DNA of 64,000 bases from JAIBJN01 sp963839745 (GTDB taxonomy: Bacteria > Actinomycetota > Thermoleophilia > Gaiellales > Gaiellaceae), in NCBI GenBank assembly GCA_963839745.1, contig CAWIWC010000010.1, positions 186,001 to 250,000 on the forward strand, in the 5' to 3' direction. A program made the translations under genes and the position numbers. Below, piece after piece: positions 25,453 through 33,593 of this stretch (position 1 is the first letter of the stretch; each line of letters starts with the position of its first letter). Below the pieces are notes generated by a model. That model saw nothing but the letters and a program-made list of their open reading frames with translations. It searched no databases and was not told the DNA's origin.

Positions 25453-27255
25453 ATGAGAGGATGGCGCACACCACGAATGATCGCGGGCATTTTCGTGCTA
25501 GCGATCGCAATTGCGGCCGTTGGGGTGGCGCCCGCGACGGGAACGACGTCGAATCCGGAGACGCTGACGGGTGAGTGCCCGTCGATCATGCCCCTGGCCG
25601 ATGTCTCCACGGGCATGCGGGGAACGGCGATCTCGGTCGTGCGGGGGCGGACGCTCTCCACGATGAGCGCCGAGGTCCTCGGCATCCTGCGCGACGGGGT
25701 CGGCCCCGGCCGCGACATCATCATCGTGAACCTGACCGGAACCGTCGTCACCCAGGCCGGAGGGCTCTGGGCCGGCGCATCCGGGTCGCCGGTCTTCTTC
25801 CGGGATCCGGTGACCGGGAAGGACAAGCTTGCGGGCGCGATCGCCTACGGCCTCGCGGGTGGAGGCTCGACGCTGGCCGGACTGACGCCCGCCGAGGACA
25901 TGAACGAGCTGCTCACGCTGGGGACGGACCTGAGCTCGGCCTCGCAGGCCGTCAATGTCCCCACGCGGCTGGCGACCAAGATCGCTGCGGAGACCGGCCT
26001 CTCGATGGCGCAGCTGAGCACGTTCTCGCGGCTGAAGACGCCCGTCTCGGCCTCCGGCCTCACCGATCGCGGCCTCCAGCACATGCAGAAGGCGATCGAC
26101 CGGCAGGGGCTGCCGTTCATCCCGTACATGGGGTCGTCTGCGTCGAGCAACCCGCAGAGCCCGCCGGGCGTCCTGCGCGCGGGCGACACGTTCGCCGCCG
26201 CCATGTCGCTCGGTGACATCACGGTCGCCGGCGTCGGCACGACGACGCTGGTCTGCAACGGCCGCGCCGTGGCCTTCGGCCACCCGTTCAACTGGACCGG
26301 GGACACGACGATGGCCGCCCGCGCTGGCGACACGATCACGATCGTGAGCGACCCGGTCTTCGGCTCGTACAAGCTCTCCAACATCGCGGAGAGCGTCGGC
26401 ACCCTGACCCAGGACCGCCTGGCAGGGATCGTCGCGGACCTCGGCGCCGGCCCGACGGGCTCGCCCGTGACCTCGACGGTCACCGACCTCGACACGGGCA
26501 GGACGCGCAGCGGGCGAAGCGAGGCCGTGCTGCCCGAGTTCCTGCCGTTCCTGACCTTCGAGCACCTCTTCCAGAACGTCGACGTGACCATCGATCGCAT
26601 CGGCCCCGGCAACGCCGAGGCCGCGTACACGATCCGCGGGACGCGCGACGGCGGCCGGACGTGGGAGCTCACGCGGTCCACGCACTACGCCTCGTCGTTC
26701 GACATCTCGTTCGACTCGGTCGCAGAGGTGTCGTTCACGGCCGAGATCCTGCAGGCCTTCGAGGGCGAGGAGATCGAGGTCACGAGCATCGACGTGCCGA
26801 CGCTCGAGATCGAGAAGAGCTTCGAGCAGTACCAGGTGCGGAGCATCCTCCAGTGGAACGGCTCCCGGTACGTCGCGCGCGAGTTCCTGCGCGGGCGCCC
26901 CGGTCAGATGCTCAAGCTGCGCATCGTGCTCAAGCCGGCGCACCTCGCCGGCCTGAAGAACGTCGACCTCCAGCTCAAGGTGCCGGCCAACGCGCGCCGG
27001 AGCGGCTGGGTCGAGGTGAACGGCGGCGGGTCCACTTCGGGTATCCCGTGCTTCATCTTCGACGAGGAGTGCGAGGATGGGCCCACCGAGCAGACCTTCG
27101 ACCAGCTTCTCTCGGCGCTTCAGAATGCGCCCCGCGGGGACGCACTCGTCGCGCGCCTCCGCCTCGGGAACGGAGCGGTGCGCGCGTCGGTGACGAAGCA
27201 GCAGGACGCGGTCGTCGTGGGACGCCGCGCCATCGGGTTCCTGCTCCTCAGGTAA
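25453..27255 (+). CDS. Secreted SpoIVB-type (S55 peptidase-like) protein
   Basis: 600 aa. ATG 25453 has a strong ribosome site (CTCGGAGGAGAG). Signal peptide about residues 1-35 (FVLAIAIAAVGVAPATG). The N-terminal domain matches the SpoIVB peptidase S55 fold: DVSTGMRGTAISVVRG, AEVLGILRDGVGPGRD, then the nucleophile loop WAGASGSPVFF and AGAIAYGLAGG. The downstream AFGHPFNWTGD supplies a conserved His often seen in these proteins. The C-terminal half (about 330-600) is beta-rich and unassigned. In Bacillus, SpoIVB triggers sigma-K processing; this window shows no sporulation genes, so the role here is open. Confidence 0.8.
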   Translation: MRGWRTPRMIAGIFVLAIAIAAVGVAPATGTTSNPETLTGECPSIMPLADVSTGMRGTAISVVRGRTLSTMSAEVLGILRDGVGPGRDIIIVNLTGTVVTQAGGLWAGASGSPVFFRDPVTGKDKLAGAIAYGLAGGGSTLAGLTPAEDMNELLTLGTDLSSASQAVNVPTRLATKIAAETGLSMAQLSTFSRLKTPVSASGLTDRGLQHMQKAIDRQGLPFIPYMGSSASSNPQSPPGVLRAGDTFAAAMSLGDITVAGVGTTTLVCNGRAVAFGHPFNWTGDTTMAARAGDTITIVSDPVFGSYKLSNIAESVGTLTQDRLAGIVADLGAGPTGSPVTSTVTDLDTGRTRSGRSEAVLPEFLPFLTFEHLFQNVDVTIDRIGPGNAEAAYTIRGTRDGGRTWELTRSTHYASSFDISFDSVAEVSFTAEILQAFEGEEIEVTSIDVPTLEIEKSFEQYQVRSILQWNGSRYVAREFLRGRPGQMLKLRIVLKPAHLAGLKNVDLQLKVPANARRSGWVEVNGGGSTSGIPCFIFDEECEDGPTEQTFDQLLSALQNAPRGDALVARLRLGNGAVRASVTKQQDAVVVGRRAIGFLLLR

Positions 27256-27280
27256 TCGCAGAACCAGGGAGAATCGCGCC

Positions 27281-27610
27281 GTGATCCTTCTCGGCGCGAT
27301 TTTCCTTGGGGTCTTCGTCCTGCCGATCGAGTGGGCGATCCCGGTCGTCCTCCTCGGGGCGATCCTCGAGGTCGGAGAGACCTTCTTCTGGCTCTGGTAC
27401 CAGCGTCGGCGCCGCGTGCAGGTAGGGGCGGAGACGCTGATCGGCGAGCTCGCGGAGGTGGTGACCCGCTGCATGCCGGACGGCCAGGTGCGGCTGCAGG
27501 GGGAGATCTGGCGCGCCCGGTGCGAGGAGGGAGCCGAGCGTGGCGAGCACGTCCGGGTGCAGGGCCTCGAGGAACTCACCCTCGTGGTCGAGCGCGCCCC
27601 GTCGGACTGA
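27281..27610 (+). CDS. NfeD-like membrane protein
   Basis: 109 aa, GTG 27281. One or two N-terminal hydrophobic segments (ILLGAIFLGVFVLPIEWAIPVVLLGAI lies in residues 2-28) are followed by a soluble OB-fold-like domain (LIGELAEVVTRCMPDGQVRLQGEIWRA spans about 53-79). This matches the C-terminal part of NfeD family proteins (IGxxGxV...PxGxVxxxGExW). It is an isolated short form; no stomatin/flotillin gene is adjacent. It lies 25 nt downstream of the S55-like gene. The family is linked to membrane-domain quality control. Confidence 0.78.
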   Translation: MILLGAIFLGVFVLPIEWAIPVVLLGAILEVGETFFWLWYQRRRRVQVGAETLIGELAEVVTRCMPDGQVRLQGEIWRARCEEGAERGEHVRVQGLEELTLVVERAPSD

Positions 27611-27680
27611 TGGGCTGGACTGGCGCCCGCATTCGTGCGAGGCTCCGCGGCCCCATGAGCGTGTCCAGGCGGCTTCAGCC

Positions 27681-28082
27681 GTGATCGTCCGCGAGGCGCT
27701 CGTCGCCGACCCGCCGGTCCTCCAGGCGGACGCGCCGGTGCCCGCCGCGGCGGCCCTCCTCGTCAAGCCGCACGTCGAGAGCGTCCTCGTCGCCGAGGGC
27801 GACCGGCTGCTCGGCTCCATCACGAAGGAGGCGATCGTGGCCGCCGTCGCCGACTCGCGCGACCTCCGCTCGCTCACCGTCGGCGACGTGGCCGATCGCG
27901 ACGTGCCCACGGTCGGCCCGGAGATGCCGCTCGGGGACGCGCTTCTCCTCATGGCGGAGCAGGGCCTCGAGCGCTTGCCGGTCGTGGAGGACGGCCGCCT
28001 GCTCGGAATCCTCCCGCGCGAGCCTGTCGTGCGCCGCCTGTCGGAGGACGACCCCCCGCCCGAGCCCGACGAAGCCGCCTGA
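27681..28082 (+). CDS. Tandem CBS-domain protein
   Basis: 133 aa. GTG 27681 is the only plausible start in this frame. Two CBS motifs: residues about 1-60 (VESVLVAEGDRLLGSITKE) and 65-122 (LERLPVVEDGRLLGILPRE). Pairs of this kind bind adenosine nucleotides and usually regulate a partner. It has no partner domain. The stop abuts the convergent exopolyphosphatase gene with no gap. Confidence 0.88.
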   Translation: MIVREALVADPPVLQADAPVPAAAALLVKPHVESVLVAEGDRLLGSITKEAIVAAVADSRDLRSLTVGDVADRDVPTVGPEMPLGDALLLMAEQGLERLPVVEDGRLLGILPREPVVRRLSEDDPPPEPDEAA

Positions 28083-29043
28083 CTAGCAGCAGGTGTAGGC
28101 GCCCGGCGGCGCGTTGCCCTCGGTGCGCTCGGGCAGCGTCGCCGCCTCGAGGGCGGCGCCGTGCATCAGGTCCTGCTCGCTGACCTCGAGCTCGGAGAGC
28201 CCGAAGTGCCGCAGGGTCTCGGCGACGACCACCGTGCCGGCGGCGATCACGGGGGCGCGGTCCGGGTGGATCCCACGGTTCTCGCGGATGGCGGACACGG
28301 GCAGCGCGGCGAGGCGCTCGGCCTCGGCGCCGATCCACCCCGTGCTCATCGTGTGCCCGTGCACGAGCGCCGGGTCCTCCTCGTCCAGCTCGAGCGAGAG
28401 GGTCGCGAGCGTCGTCACCGTGCCTGCGACGCCCACGGCGCGCGACGGGCGTCGCCTCGTCGGGCACGTGCTCGGCCAGCAGGGCGCCGATGTGGTTCCG
28501 GCAGGCCTCGAGCTCGTCCGGCGCGGGCGGGTCCGAGTGGAGGAAGCGCTCCGTGAGCCGCACGCAGCCGAGCGCGAGGCTGATGTGCCACGCCACCCCG
28601 TCCGGGCCGCCGAGCACGAGCTCGGTCGAGCCGCCTCCGACGTCGATCACGAGCGTCCCGTCCGAGGCGTCGCCCCCGGCGAAGACGCCCTTGAACGTCA
28701 TCAGCGCCTCCTCGTCTCCCGAGAGCAGCCGCGTGTCGAAGCCGTAGCTCCACTCGACCTCGCCGAGGAACGCTTCCCCGTTCTCGGCCTCCCGCACGGC
28801 GCTCGTCGCCACCGCCAACGTCCGCTCCACGCCGGCTCCGTCGAGTGTCCGGCGGTAGTCGGTCAGCGCGTTGCGCACCCGGGCGATCGCGGTGGGGAGG
28901 AGGAGCCGGCGGCCGTCGACGCCTTCGCCCAGGCGCGTGATCGTCAGGCGGCGCTCCAGCTCGCTGACCGTGCCGTTCTCGACCTCGGCGACGAGCAGCC
29001 GGGTCGAGTTCGTCCCGAGGTCGACCACACCGACCCGGGTCAC
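28083..29043 (-). CDS. ppx: Exopolyphosphatase/GppA-type phosphatase (frameshifted)
   Basis: Hydrolyses polyphosphate or pppGpp. GTG 29043 overlaps the upstream gene's stop by 4 nt. The ASKHA fold motifs are VGVVDLGTNSTRLLVAEV (phosphate-1), VIDVGGGSTELVLGG (phosphate-2) and, after the break, VAGTVTTLATLSLEL. The frame changes near 28437-28444. Removing one base joins the halves into a 319-aa short-form protein, which lacks the C-terminal HD domain of E. coli Ppx, as usual in actinobacteria. The C-terminus ends in CC. The insertion is probably a sequence error. Confidence 0.88.
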
Positions 29044-29360
29044 TTGCGCAGGTAGGCCTTCTGGAGGCGGGTGACCCCCGCGCGCGCCTCCGAGAGCGCG
29101 GAGGTGAGGATCTGGAGGCTGGCGAGGGAGCGGTCGAGCTGCGCCCGGTGCTGCTCGAACTCCGCGGCCCGGGCCTCCGCGTGAGCCATACGGCGCTCGA
29201 GCTCCTCGCCCTGGCGCGCCAGCTCCTCGAGCTGCACGCGGATTGCCTCGGCGAGCGCTCCCAGGCGCTTCAGCCGCGTGACCGCGACCGCCGTGAAGAT
29301 GGCCGTCGCGAGCAGCGAGAGCGCCAGAACACCCAGGCAAAGCCACGTCCACCAAGGCAT
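29040..29360 (-). CDS. Single-pass membrane coiled-coil protein
   Basis: 106 aa from ATG 29360. One TM helix (WLCLGVLALSLLATAIFTAVA, about residues 5-25) is followed by a long coiled coil to the C-terminus (EELARQGEELERRMAHAEAR). The in-frame extension to 29447 runs into tRNA-fMet on the other strand, so I reject it. Its stop overlaps the GTG of the exopolyphosphatase gene (GTGA). FtsB/septum-type small coiled-coil proteins look similar, but no specific motif supports that. Function unknown. Confidence 0.75.
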   Translation of the reverse strand: MPWWTWLCLGVLALSLLATAIFTAVAVTRLKRLGALAEAIRVQLEELARQGEELERRMAHAEARAAEFEQHRAQLDRSLASLQILTSALSEARAGVTRLQKAYLRK

Positions 29361-29388
29361 AGGACGGATGCTATCCTTGCCTTCACGA

Positions 29389-29462
29389 CGCGGGGTGGAG
29401 CAGTCAGGTAGCTCGCCGGGCTCATAACCCGGAGGTCGCAGGTTCAAATCCTGCCCCCGCTA
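29389..29462 (+). tRNA. Initiator tRNA-fMet (anticodon CAT)
   Basis: 74 nt. Two initiator hallmarks are visible. The first acceptor position does not pair (C1 against T72, CGCGGGG/CCCCGCT), and the anticodon stem carries three consecutive G-C pairs (CCGGG-CTCATAA-CCCGG). T arm GCAGG-TTCAAAT-CCTGC, discriminator A, CCA not encoded. A strong terminator follows 4 nt later. Confidence 0.97.
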
Positions 29463-29466
29463 CTGA

Positions 29467-29492
29467 GAAAGGCCCTGAGATCAGGGCCTTTC
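29467..29492 (+). terminator. Intrinsic terminator of tRNA-fMet
   Basis: GAAAGGCCCTGA (29467-29478), GA, TCAGGGCCTTTC (29481-29492): a perfect 12-bp stem, followed by TTCT. It ends 4 nt before the ATG of the methyltransferase gene, so that gene either has its own promoter inside this region or depends on read-through. Confidence 0.85.
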
Positions 29493-29496
29493 TTCT

Positions 29497-30120
29497 ATGA
29501 GCGAGTACGACCGAGACTTCTGGGAACAGCGCTGGTCGCAGGCCCTGCGCGCGCACGGGGATCGCGTCGCGCAGCGGCCCCCGAACGCCCATCTGACCGC
29601 CGAGATCGGTGACCTGCGTCCCGGACGCGCTCTCGACGCGGGCTGCGGCCACGGATCCGACACGCTCTGGCTCGCTGCGCGCGGATGGCAGGTCACCGCG
29701 GTTGACTTCGCCGCGACGGCCTTGGCTTATGCCCGGTCGACGGCCGAGGCCATGGGACCGGACGTCGCCGAGCGCATCGACTGGGTCGAGGCCGATCTTG
29801 CGACCTGGACGCCTCAGCGGGACGAGTACGACCTGGTGGTCTGCCTGTATGTCCACGTGGCGGGATCGGTCGAGGAGATGGTGCAGCGGATGGCGACAGG
29901 GGTCGCTCGCGGCGGGACACTGTTCCTGGTTGGCCATCGCCCGATCGACCCGGCCACCGGGGCCGCGACGGCCGCGGCCGGGCAGGTGCAGGTCTCTGTC
30001 GAGGCCGCGCTCGCCGCCCTCGATCCGGGCCAGTGGCAGCCGATCGTCGCCGATGAGCGTCCGCGGCCGATGGCCGGTACCGGCGTCGATGCCGTGATCC
30101 GAGCGCGACGACGCTCCTGA
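29497..30120 (+). CDS. Class I SAM-dependent methyltransferase
   Basis: 207 aa, ATG 29497. Motif I is GRALDAGCGHGSDTLWLAA (about residues 44-62), the acidic end of strand 2 is VTAVDFAATAL, and the post-I motif is VEADLATW; strand 4 is YDLVVCLYVHV. The pattern resembles the TehB/thiopurine-type small-molecule methyltransferases. No substrate domain can be identified. It stands alone behind a terminator. Confidence 0.88.
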   Translation: MSEYDRDFWEQRWSQALRAHGDRVAQRPPNAHLTAEIGDLRPGRALDAGCGHGSDTLWLAARGWQVTAVDFAATALAYARSTAEAMGPDVAERIDWVEADLATWTPQRDEYDLVVCLYVHVAGSVEEMVQRMATGVARGGTLFLVGHRPIDPATGAATAAAGQVQVSVEAALAALDPGQWQPIVADERPRPMAGTGVDAVIRARRRS

Positions 30121-30165
30121 CGACCGAGAAGCGCAGCAGCGAGATCCGCTAGGCCCCAGCCGCGG

Positions 30166-30699
30166 TCAAGACGCCGGGAGATACGTGAGGAGGACCACTC
30201 CGGAGTCGAACCGCTTCACGTCGTCGAGCTCCATCCGGACGGTTCCCCTGTCGCCGAGCACGTGGACGTTTCCCTCGCCCCAGACGAGCGGGTTCAGGTA
30301 GACCTCGTACTCGTCGATCAGGCCCTTCTCGGCGAGGGCGTACGCGAACTCGCCGCTCCCGTGCATGAACAGGTCACCGTCGACCTCGTCCTTCAGCTTC
30401 GGGATCGCGTCCTCGAGGTCCCCCTCGAGCAGGGTCGCGTTCCACTCGAGATCTCCGGACAGCGTGTTGGACCCGACGTACTTCGGCAGCGGGTTGACCA
30501 TGTCCGCCCACTTGCCCGACTGGCTCGGCCAGTATCCCGCCAGCCCCTCGTAGGTCTTGCGGCCCAGCACCAGCCCGCTGGATCTCGCCTGACGCTCGAA
30601 CGAGTAGTCGCCGTGGTCTGCGTCCGGCTGCACCCACTCGCCGACCGGGTCGATGACGCCGTCGACGGTGGCCTGCGTGGTCGCGATCAGCTTTCCCAT
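30166..30699 (-). CDS. Dihydrofolate-reductase-like (RibD C-terminal domain) protein
   Basis: 177 aa. N-terminus KLIATTQATVDGVIDPVGEW, SSGLVLGRKTYEGLAGYW and DLFMHGSGEFAYAL match the stand-alone RibD C-terminal/DHFR-like proteins of the YyaP/YwjB group. It should bind NADPH through GSGEFAYAL. The true substrate of these proteins is mostly unknown; they are not the housekeeping dihydrofolate reductase. ATG 30699 with GGAGAATCG-type ribosome site. Monocistronic. Confidence 0.9.
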   Translation of the reverse strand: MGKLIATTQATVDGVIDPVGEWVQPDADHGDYSFERQARSSGLVLGRKTYEGLAGYWPSQSGKWADMVNPLPKYVGSNTLSGDLEWNATLLEGDLEDAIPKLKDEVDGDLFMHGSGEFAYALAEKGLIDEYEVYLNPLVWGEGNVHVLGDRGTVRMELDDVKRFDSGVVLLTYLPAS

Positions 30700-30800
30700 C
30701 TCGATTCTCCTTCGGTTGCGGGAGCTCCCTCTGAGTCCCCACTACCCATGAGACGAAACGGAAAGCGCGGATTCCACGCTGTCGGTCTCCAGAGCGGGCG

Positions 30801-31424
30801 CTACTGACCGTGCTGGGCGGCCCGCGTCCTCGTCCTCACGCCGAGCGCACACGCGCTGACGATGAGCACGATGCCCAGGAGCACGAGGCCGGGGGCGTCG
30901 TCGGCCTCCCCGAACACTCCCGCGAGGACGCCGACGGCGGCGATGCAGATCGCCAGGGCGAGATTCCCCACCCTTTTCACCGCCAGCTCGATCACGACGC
31001 CGATCGCCGCCAGGAAGACTCCGGCGGCAACGAAGTCCGCCAGGCTCCAGACCACCTCGTCGGTGATCAGCATCGCCACGAGCGGCACCGACAGGATGAG
31101 CGCGACGCCGATGGCGACGCGAACAGCGGAGCGAGAGACAGCCTTGCTCACCTTCATCGTTTCCTCCCGGGTCGAGGGACGTGCGGCGACCTTCGCCTGG
31201 TGCCCGCGCCACGCAGCGTCGGCCGCGAGGCCGCGGACCATCCGGGACGCGATGCCGAGCGCGATCCGCCGATCGCTGATTCCGTTGGCCCGCTCGTGCG
31301 CGATGTGGTCGTGCAGGTCGGCGCCGATCTCGTCTACCCGACGCTGGGCGATCGGAGTGGGCAGGTCCCGCGTGTAGAGCCGCACCCAGCGTGCCACCAG
31401 CTCGGCCATCCGCTCGGGCGTCAT
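30801..31424 (-). CDS. Membrane protein with permease-prefix-like N-terminus
   Basis: 207 aa. The N-terminal 90 residues are helical and cytoplasmic (ELVARWVRLYTRDLP, RRVDEIGADLHDHIAHE). They resemble the prefix domain often found next to PadR regulators (ADOP/DUF1700-like). Four TM helices follow (about residues 104-200). The ATG overlaps the PadR stop by 4 nt, so it is the second gene of a PadR operon. In such pairs the membrane protein is thought to act in envelope stress or transport control; this is inference. Confidence 0.75.
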   Translation of the reverse strand: MTPERMAELVARWVRLYTRDLPTPIAQRRVDEIGADLHDHIAHERANGISDRRIALGIASRMVRGLAADAAWRGHQAKVAARPSTREETMKVSKAVSRSAVRVAIGVALILSVPLVAMLITDEVVWSLADFVAAGVFLAAIGVVIELAVKRVGNLALAICIAAVGVLAGVFGEADDAPGLVLLGIVLIVSACALGVRTRTRAAQHGQ

Positions 31425-31774
31425 GCGGGCTCCGAGGTGACGCGTGCAAGCGGTGCAACGGCCTTGTCGGCGAGGGCGCTTCCGGCGACGCGCGCTCCCT
31501 CCCCGGTGAGCTCGTACAGTCGCCGCCGCGGTCGTCCGTCAACGGCCGCCGCGTCCTCCCAGCGGGAGGTGAGCAGACCGAACTCCTCGAGCCGGCTCAA
31601 GGCCTTGTAGAGGGTCCCGTGGGCCGTCAAGGCCCTTGACCCGGTCTGTTCGCGCATGGTCTGGGCGAGGCCGAATCCGTGGAAAGTGGCGTGTCCCGAG
31701 CGCAGCATGGACAGCGCCACCTCGAGGATCTCGGTCTCGAGAGGCAGAAGGGTTCCGGCCTTGCGTCGCGGCAT
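31421..31774 (-). CDS. PadR-family transcriptional regulator
   Basis: 117 aa. Winged-helix domain with LEVALSMLRSGHATFHGFGL and the recognition/wing part HGTLYKALSRLEEFGLL then GRPRRRLYELTGEG, all diagnostic of PadR. ATG 31774 is preferred; the upstream ATG (31786) would overlap the palindrome at 31783-31808. The regulator very likely represses its own operon through that palindrome. The short C-terminus places it in the PadR-s2-like group. Confidence 0.92.
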   Translation of the reverse strand: MPRRKAGTLLPLETEILEVALSMLRSGHATFHGFGLAQTMREQTGSRALTAHGTLYKALSRLEEFGLLTSRWEDAAAVDGRPRRRLYELTGEGARVAGSALADKAVAPLARVTSEPA

Positions 31775-31782
31775 CGGTAAAC

Positions 31783-31808
31783 ACAATAGGAAGATATCTT
31801 CTTATTGT
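31783..31808. promoter_or_regulatory. 26-bp near-perfect palindrome, likely PadR operator
   Basis: ACAATAGGAAGAT and ATCTTCTTATTGT are reverse complements except for one pair; the centre is GATATC. It lies 9 nt upstream of the padR start and 74 nt upstream of the divergent DUF4239-like gene. The stretch is strikingly AT-rich for this genome. PadR operators are typically palindromic with AT-rich half-sites. It could control both directions. Confidence 0.75.
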
Positions 31809-31881
31809 CAAGTCGGCACCCGCGTCGTTGCACTGGAGGTTGTCCCGCCATCCCTTGAGGTGAGAGGGTCCCCGGCTGCCG

Positions 31882-32706
31882 ATGAACGTCGTCTGGGGTT
31901 TCCTCATCACCGTCGGGGTGAGCGCGGTGACGATCACCGCGATGCTGCTCGTCCGGCGCCGGGCGCCGGAGGGGAGCTACTTCTCCGACGGCGACCGTGC
32001 GTCCGGCGTGTTCGGCGTGCTGGCGACCGGTTTCTCGGTCCTCCTCGGGTTCATCATCTTCCTCGCCTTCACGAGCTACGACCAGTCCCGGGCAGGGGCG
32101 GAGGACGAGGCGCTCGTGCTGACGCAGCAGGTCGAGACAGCCCAGTTCTTCGCAGGCGCGGTCGGCGCCGAACTGACCGGCGAGCTCATCTGCTACGGGC
32201 GCTCCGTCGTGTACGAGGAGTGGGAGCGGATGGAGGAAGGGACCCTCGGAGACGCCATCAACCCTTGGGGGGTGGAGCTCTTCAGGACGCTGCAGAGCAT
32301 CGAGCCCGAGAGAGCCAGCGAAGAGTCGGCTTACGACAAGTGGCTCGAGCAGACGTCGAGCCGGGAGGCAGGGCGCCTGGATCGCGTCCACGGAGCGGTG
32401 GGCGTCATTCCGAGCCCGCTCTGGATCGTCCTCTTCTTCATCTCGGCGGTCATCTTCGTCTACATGCTCTTCTTCGCCGACCGCGGCGAGCGCGCTGTGA
32501 CGCAGGCCGTGCTCATGGGTTCCGTCACCGCGGTGATCACGATGATGTTGCTGCTGCTCAACTTCCTCGACAACCCGTTCCACACCGACGTCGGAGGGCT
32601 TCGGCCGGTCGCGATGGAGCGGTCGCTCCGGATCATCGACGAGGCGATCGCGGCGGCGGACATCGAAGTGCGCATCCCGTGCGACGAGGAGGGGAACGCG
32701 AACTGA
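31882..32706 (+). CDS. DUF4239 (bestrophin-like) membrane protein
   Basis: 274 aa, ATG 31882. Four TM segments: near residues 4-24, 45-66, 178-200 and 211-232. The family pattern is FGVLATGFSVLLGFIIFLAF after the first helix and FLDNPFHTDVGGLRP near the C-terminus (F..L..PF.G...v.p is typical of DUF4239). The loop between TM2 and TM3 is long, acidic and helical. DUF4239 proteins are related by profile to bestrophin-type channels, but activity is unproven. It overlaps the next gene by 4 nt, and a PadR palindrome lies upstream. Confidence 0.8.
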   Translation: MNVVWGFLITVGVSAVTITAMLLVRRRAPEGSYFSDGDRASGVFGVLATGFSVLLGFIIFLAFTSYDQSRAGAEDEALVLTQQVETAQFFAGAVGAELTGELICYGRSVVYEEWERMEEGTLGDAINPWGVELFRTLQSIEPERASEESAYDKWLEQTSSREAGRLDRVHGAVGVIPSPLWIVLFFISAVIFVYMLFFADRGERAVTQAVLMGSVTAVITMMLLLLNFLDNPFHTDVGGLRPVAMERSLRIIDEAIAAADIEVRIPCDEEGNAN

Positions 32707-33344
32707 CGAGCGCGGCACCCGAGGAGCGGACCGAGCGTCTGGAGATCGCCGCCACCGTGCTCCTCGCTCTTGCAACCGTCGCGACTGCGTGGAGCGGCTA
32801 CCAGGCGAGCCGGTGGAACGGCGAGCAGGCGAAAGCCTTCAGCCGCGCCAACGCCGCGCGAATCGAGTCGACGCGCGCGTCCGGGCTCGCCGACACACAG
32901 ACCCAGATCGACGTGGCCACGTTCACGGCGTGGGCCGACGCGTACGCCCAGGAGCAGACAGAGCTGGCGGACTTCTACTTCGAGCGCTTCCGGGAGGAGT
33001 TCAAGCCGGCCGTGGACGCCTGGGTGGCCACGCGGCCGCTACAGAACGCGGATGCGCCGCTGACGCCGTTCGCAATGCCCGAGTACCGGCTCGCCGCCCG
33101 GGAGGAAGCCGAGGCGCTCGAGGTGGAGGCCGAAGCGTTTGCCGCACAGGCGAGGACCAACGTGCAGCGGGCGACGAACTACGTGCTCTGCGTCGTCCTC
33201 TTCGCCGCCGCGCTGTTCTTTGCCGGGATGAGCGCGAAGCTGCGGACGCGACGCCTACGGGCGGTGCTGTTCGCGTTCGGGCTCATCGTCTTCGTCGGCA
33301 CCGTCATCTGGATCGCCACGTTCCCCGTCAGCGTCTCGATCTGA
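32703..33344 (+). CDS. Membrane protein partner of the DUF4239 gene
   Basis: About 213 aa. CTG 32703 overlaps the DUF4239 stop (CTGA) and has GAGGAGGGG 9-10 nt upstream; GTG 32679 is the alternative. One N-terminal TM helix (IAATVLLALATVATAWSGYQA), then a long helical extracytoplasmic or cytoplasmic region (about 40-145), then two TM helices (VLCVVLFAAALFFAGMSA and VLFAFGLIVFVGTVIWIA). SGYQASRWNGEQA is a recognisable conserved stretch, of unknown function. The tight coupling implies a two-component membrane complex. Confidence 0.78.
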   Translation: MTSAAPEERTERLEIAATVLLALATVATAWSGYQASRWNGEQAKAFSRANAARIESTRASGLADTQTQIDVATFTAWADAYAQEQTELADFYFERFREEFKPAVDAWVATRPLQNADAPLTPFAMPEYRLAAREEAEALEVEAEAFAAQARTNVQRATNYVLCVVLFAAALFFAGMSAKLRTRRLRAVLFAFGLIVFVGTVIWIATFPVSVSI

Positions 33345-33376
33345 CCGGATACGGCCAGAACGTCGCGCCGCGTTTC

Positions 33377-33412
33377 GACAGTCTGTCAAGACGAACGAAG
33401 GACAGTGTCCTT
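33377..33412. promoter_or_regulatory. Two tandem dyads upstream of the MFS gene
   Basis: GACAG-T-CTGTC (33377-33387) and AAGGACA-G-TGTCCTT (33398-33412) are both perfect inverted repeats, with centres 23 nt apart, sharing the GACA/TGTC element. They lie in the 249-nt gap before the MFS exporter. They look like TetR/MarR-type operator sites. No matching regulator gene is adjacent. Confidence 0.45.
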
Positions 33413-33593
33413 GCGGGCGTCTAAACGCGAGGAAACGGCACCCGTGGCCGGAGTCGATAGCGTGACGGCACGGTATCGCCCGGCTCACGACGACCGATGA
33501 GTTCACCCTGCCCATCCGGTCTCTAGCCATGACCCCAAGACTTGGAGACACGATGACCAAGAACCAGGGAAGGACGGAAAAGGGGGGACGCGC

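Noticed and set aside
29361..29447. N-terminal extension of the coiled-coil protein to ATG 29447
   Set aside because: It would run through tRNA-fMet on the opposite strand; ATG 29360, right before the TM helix, fits better.
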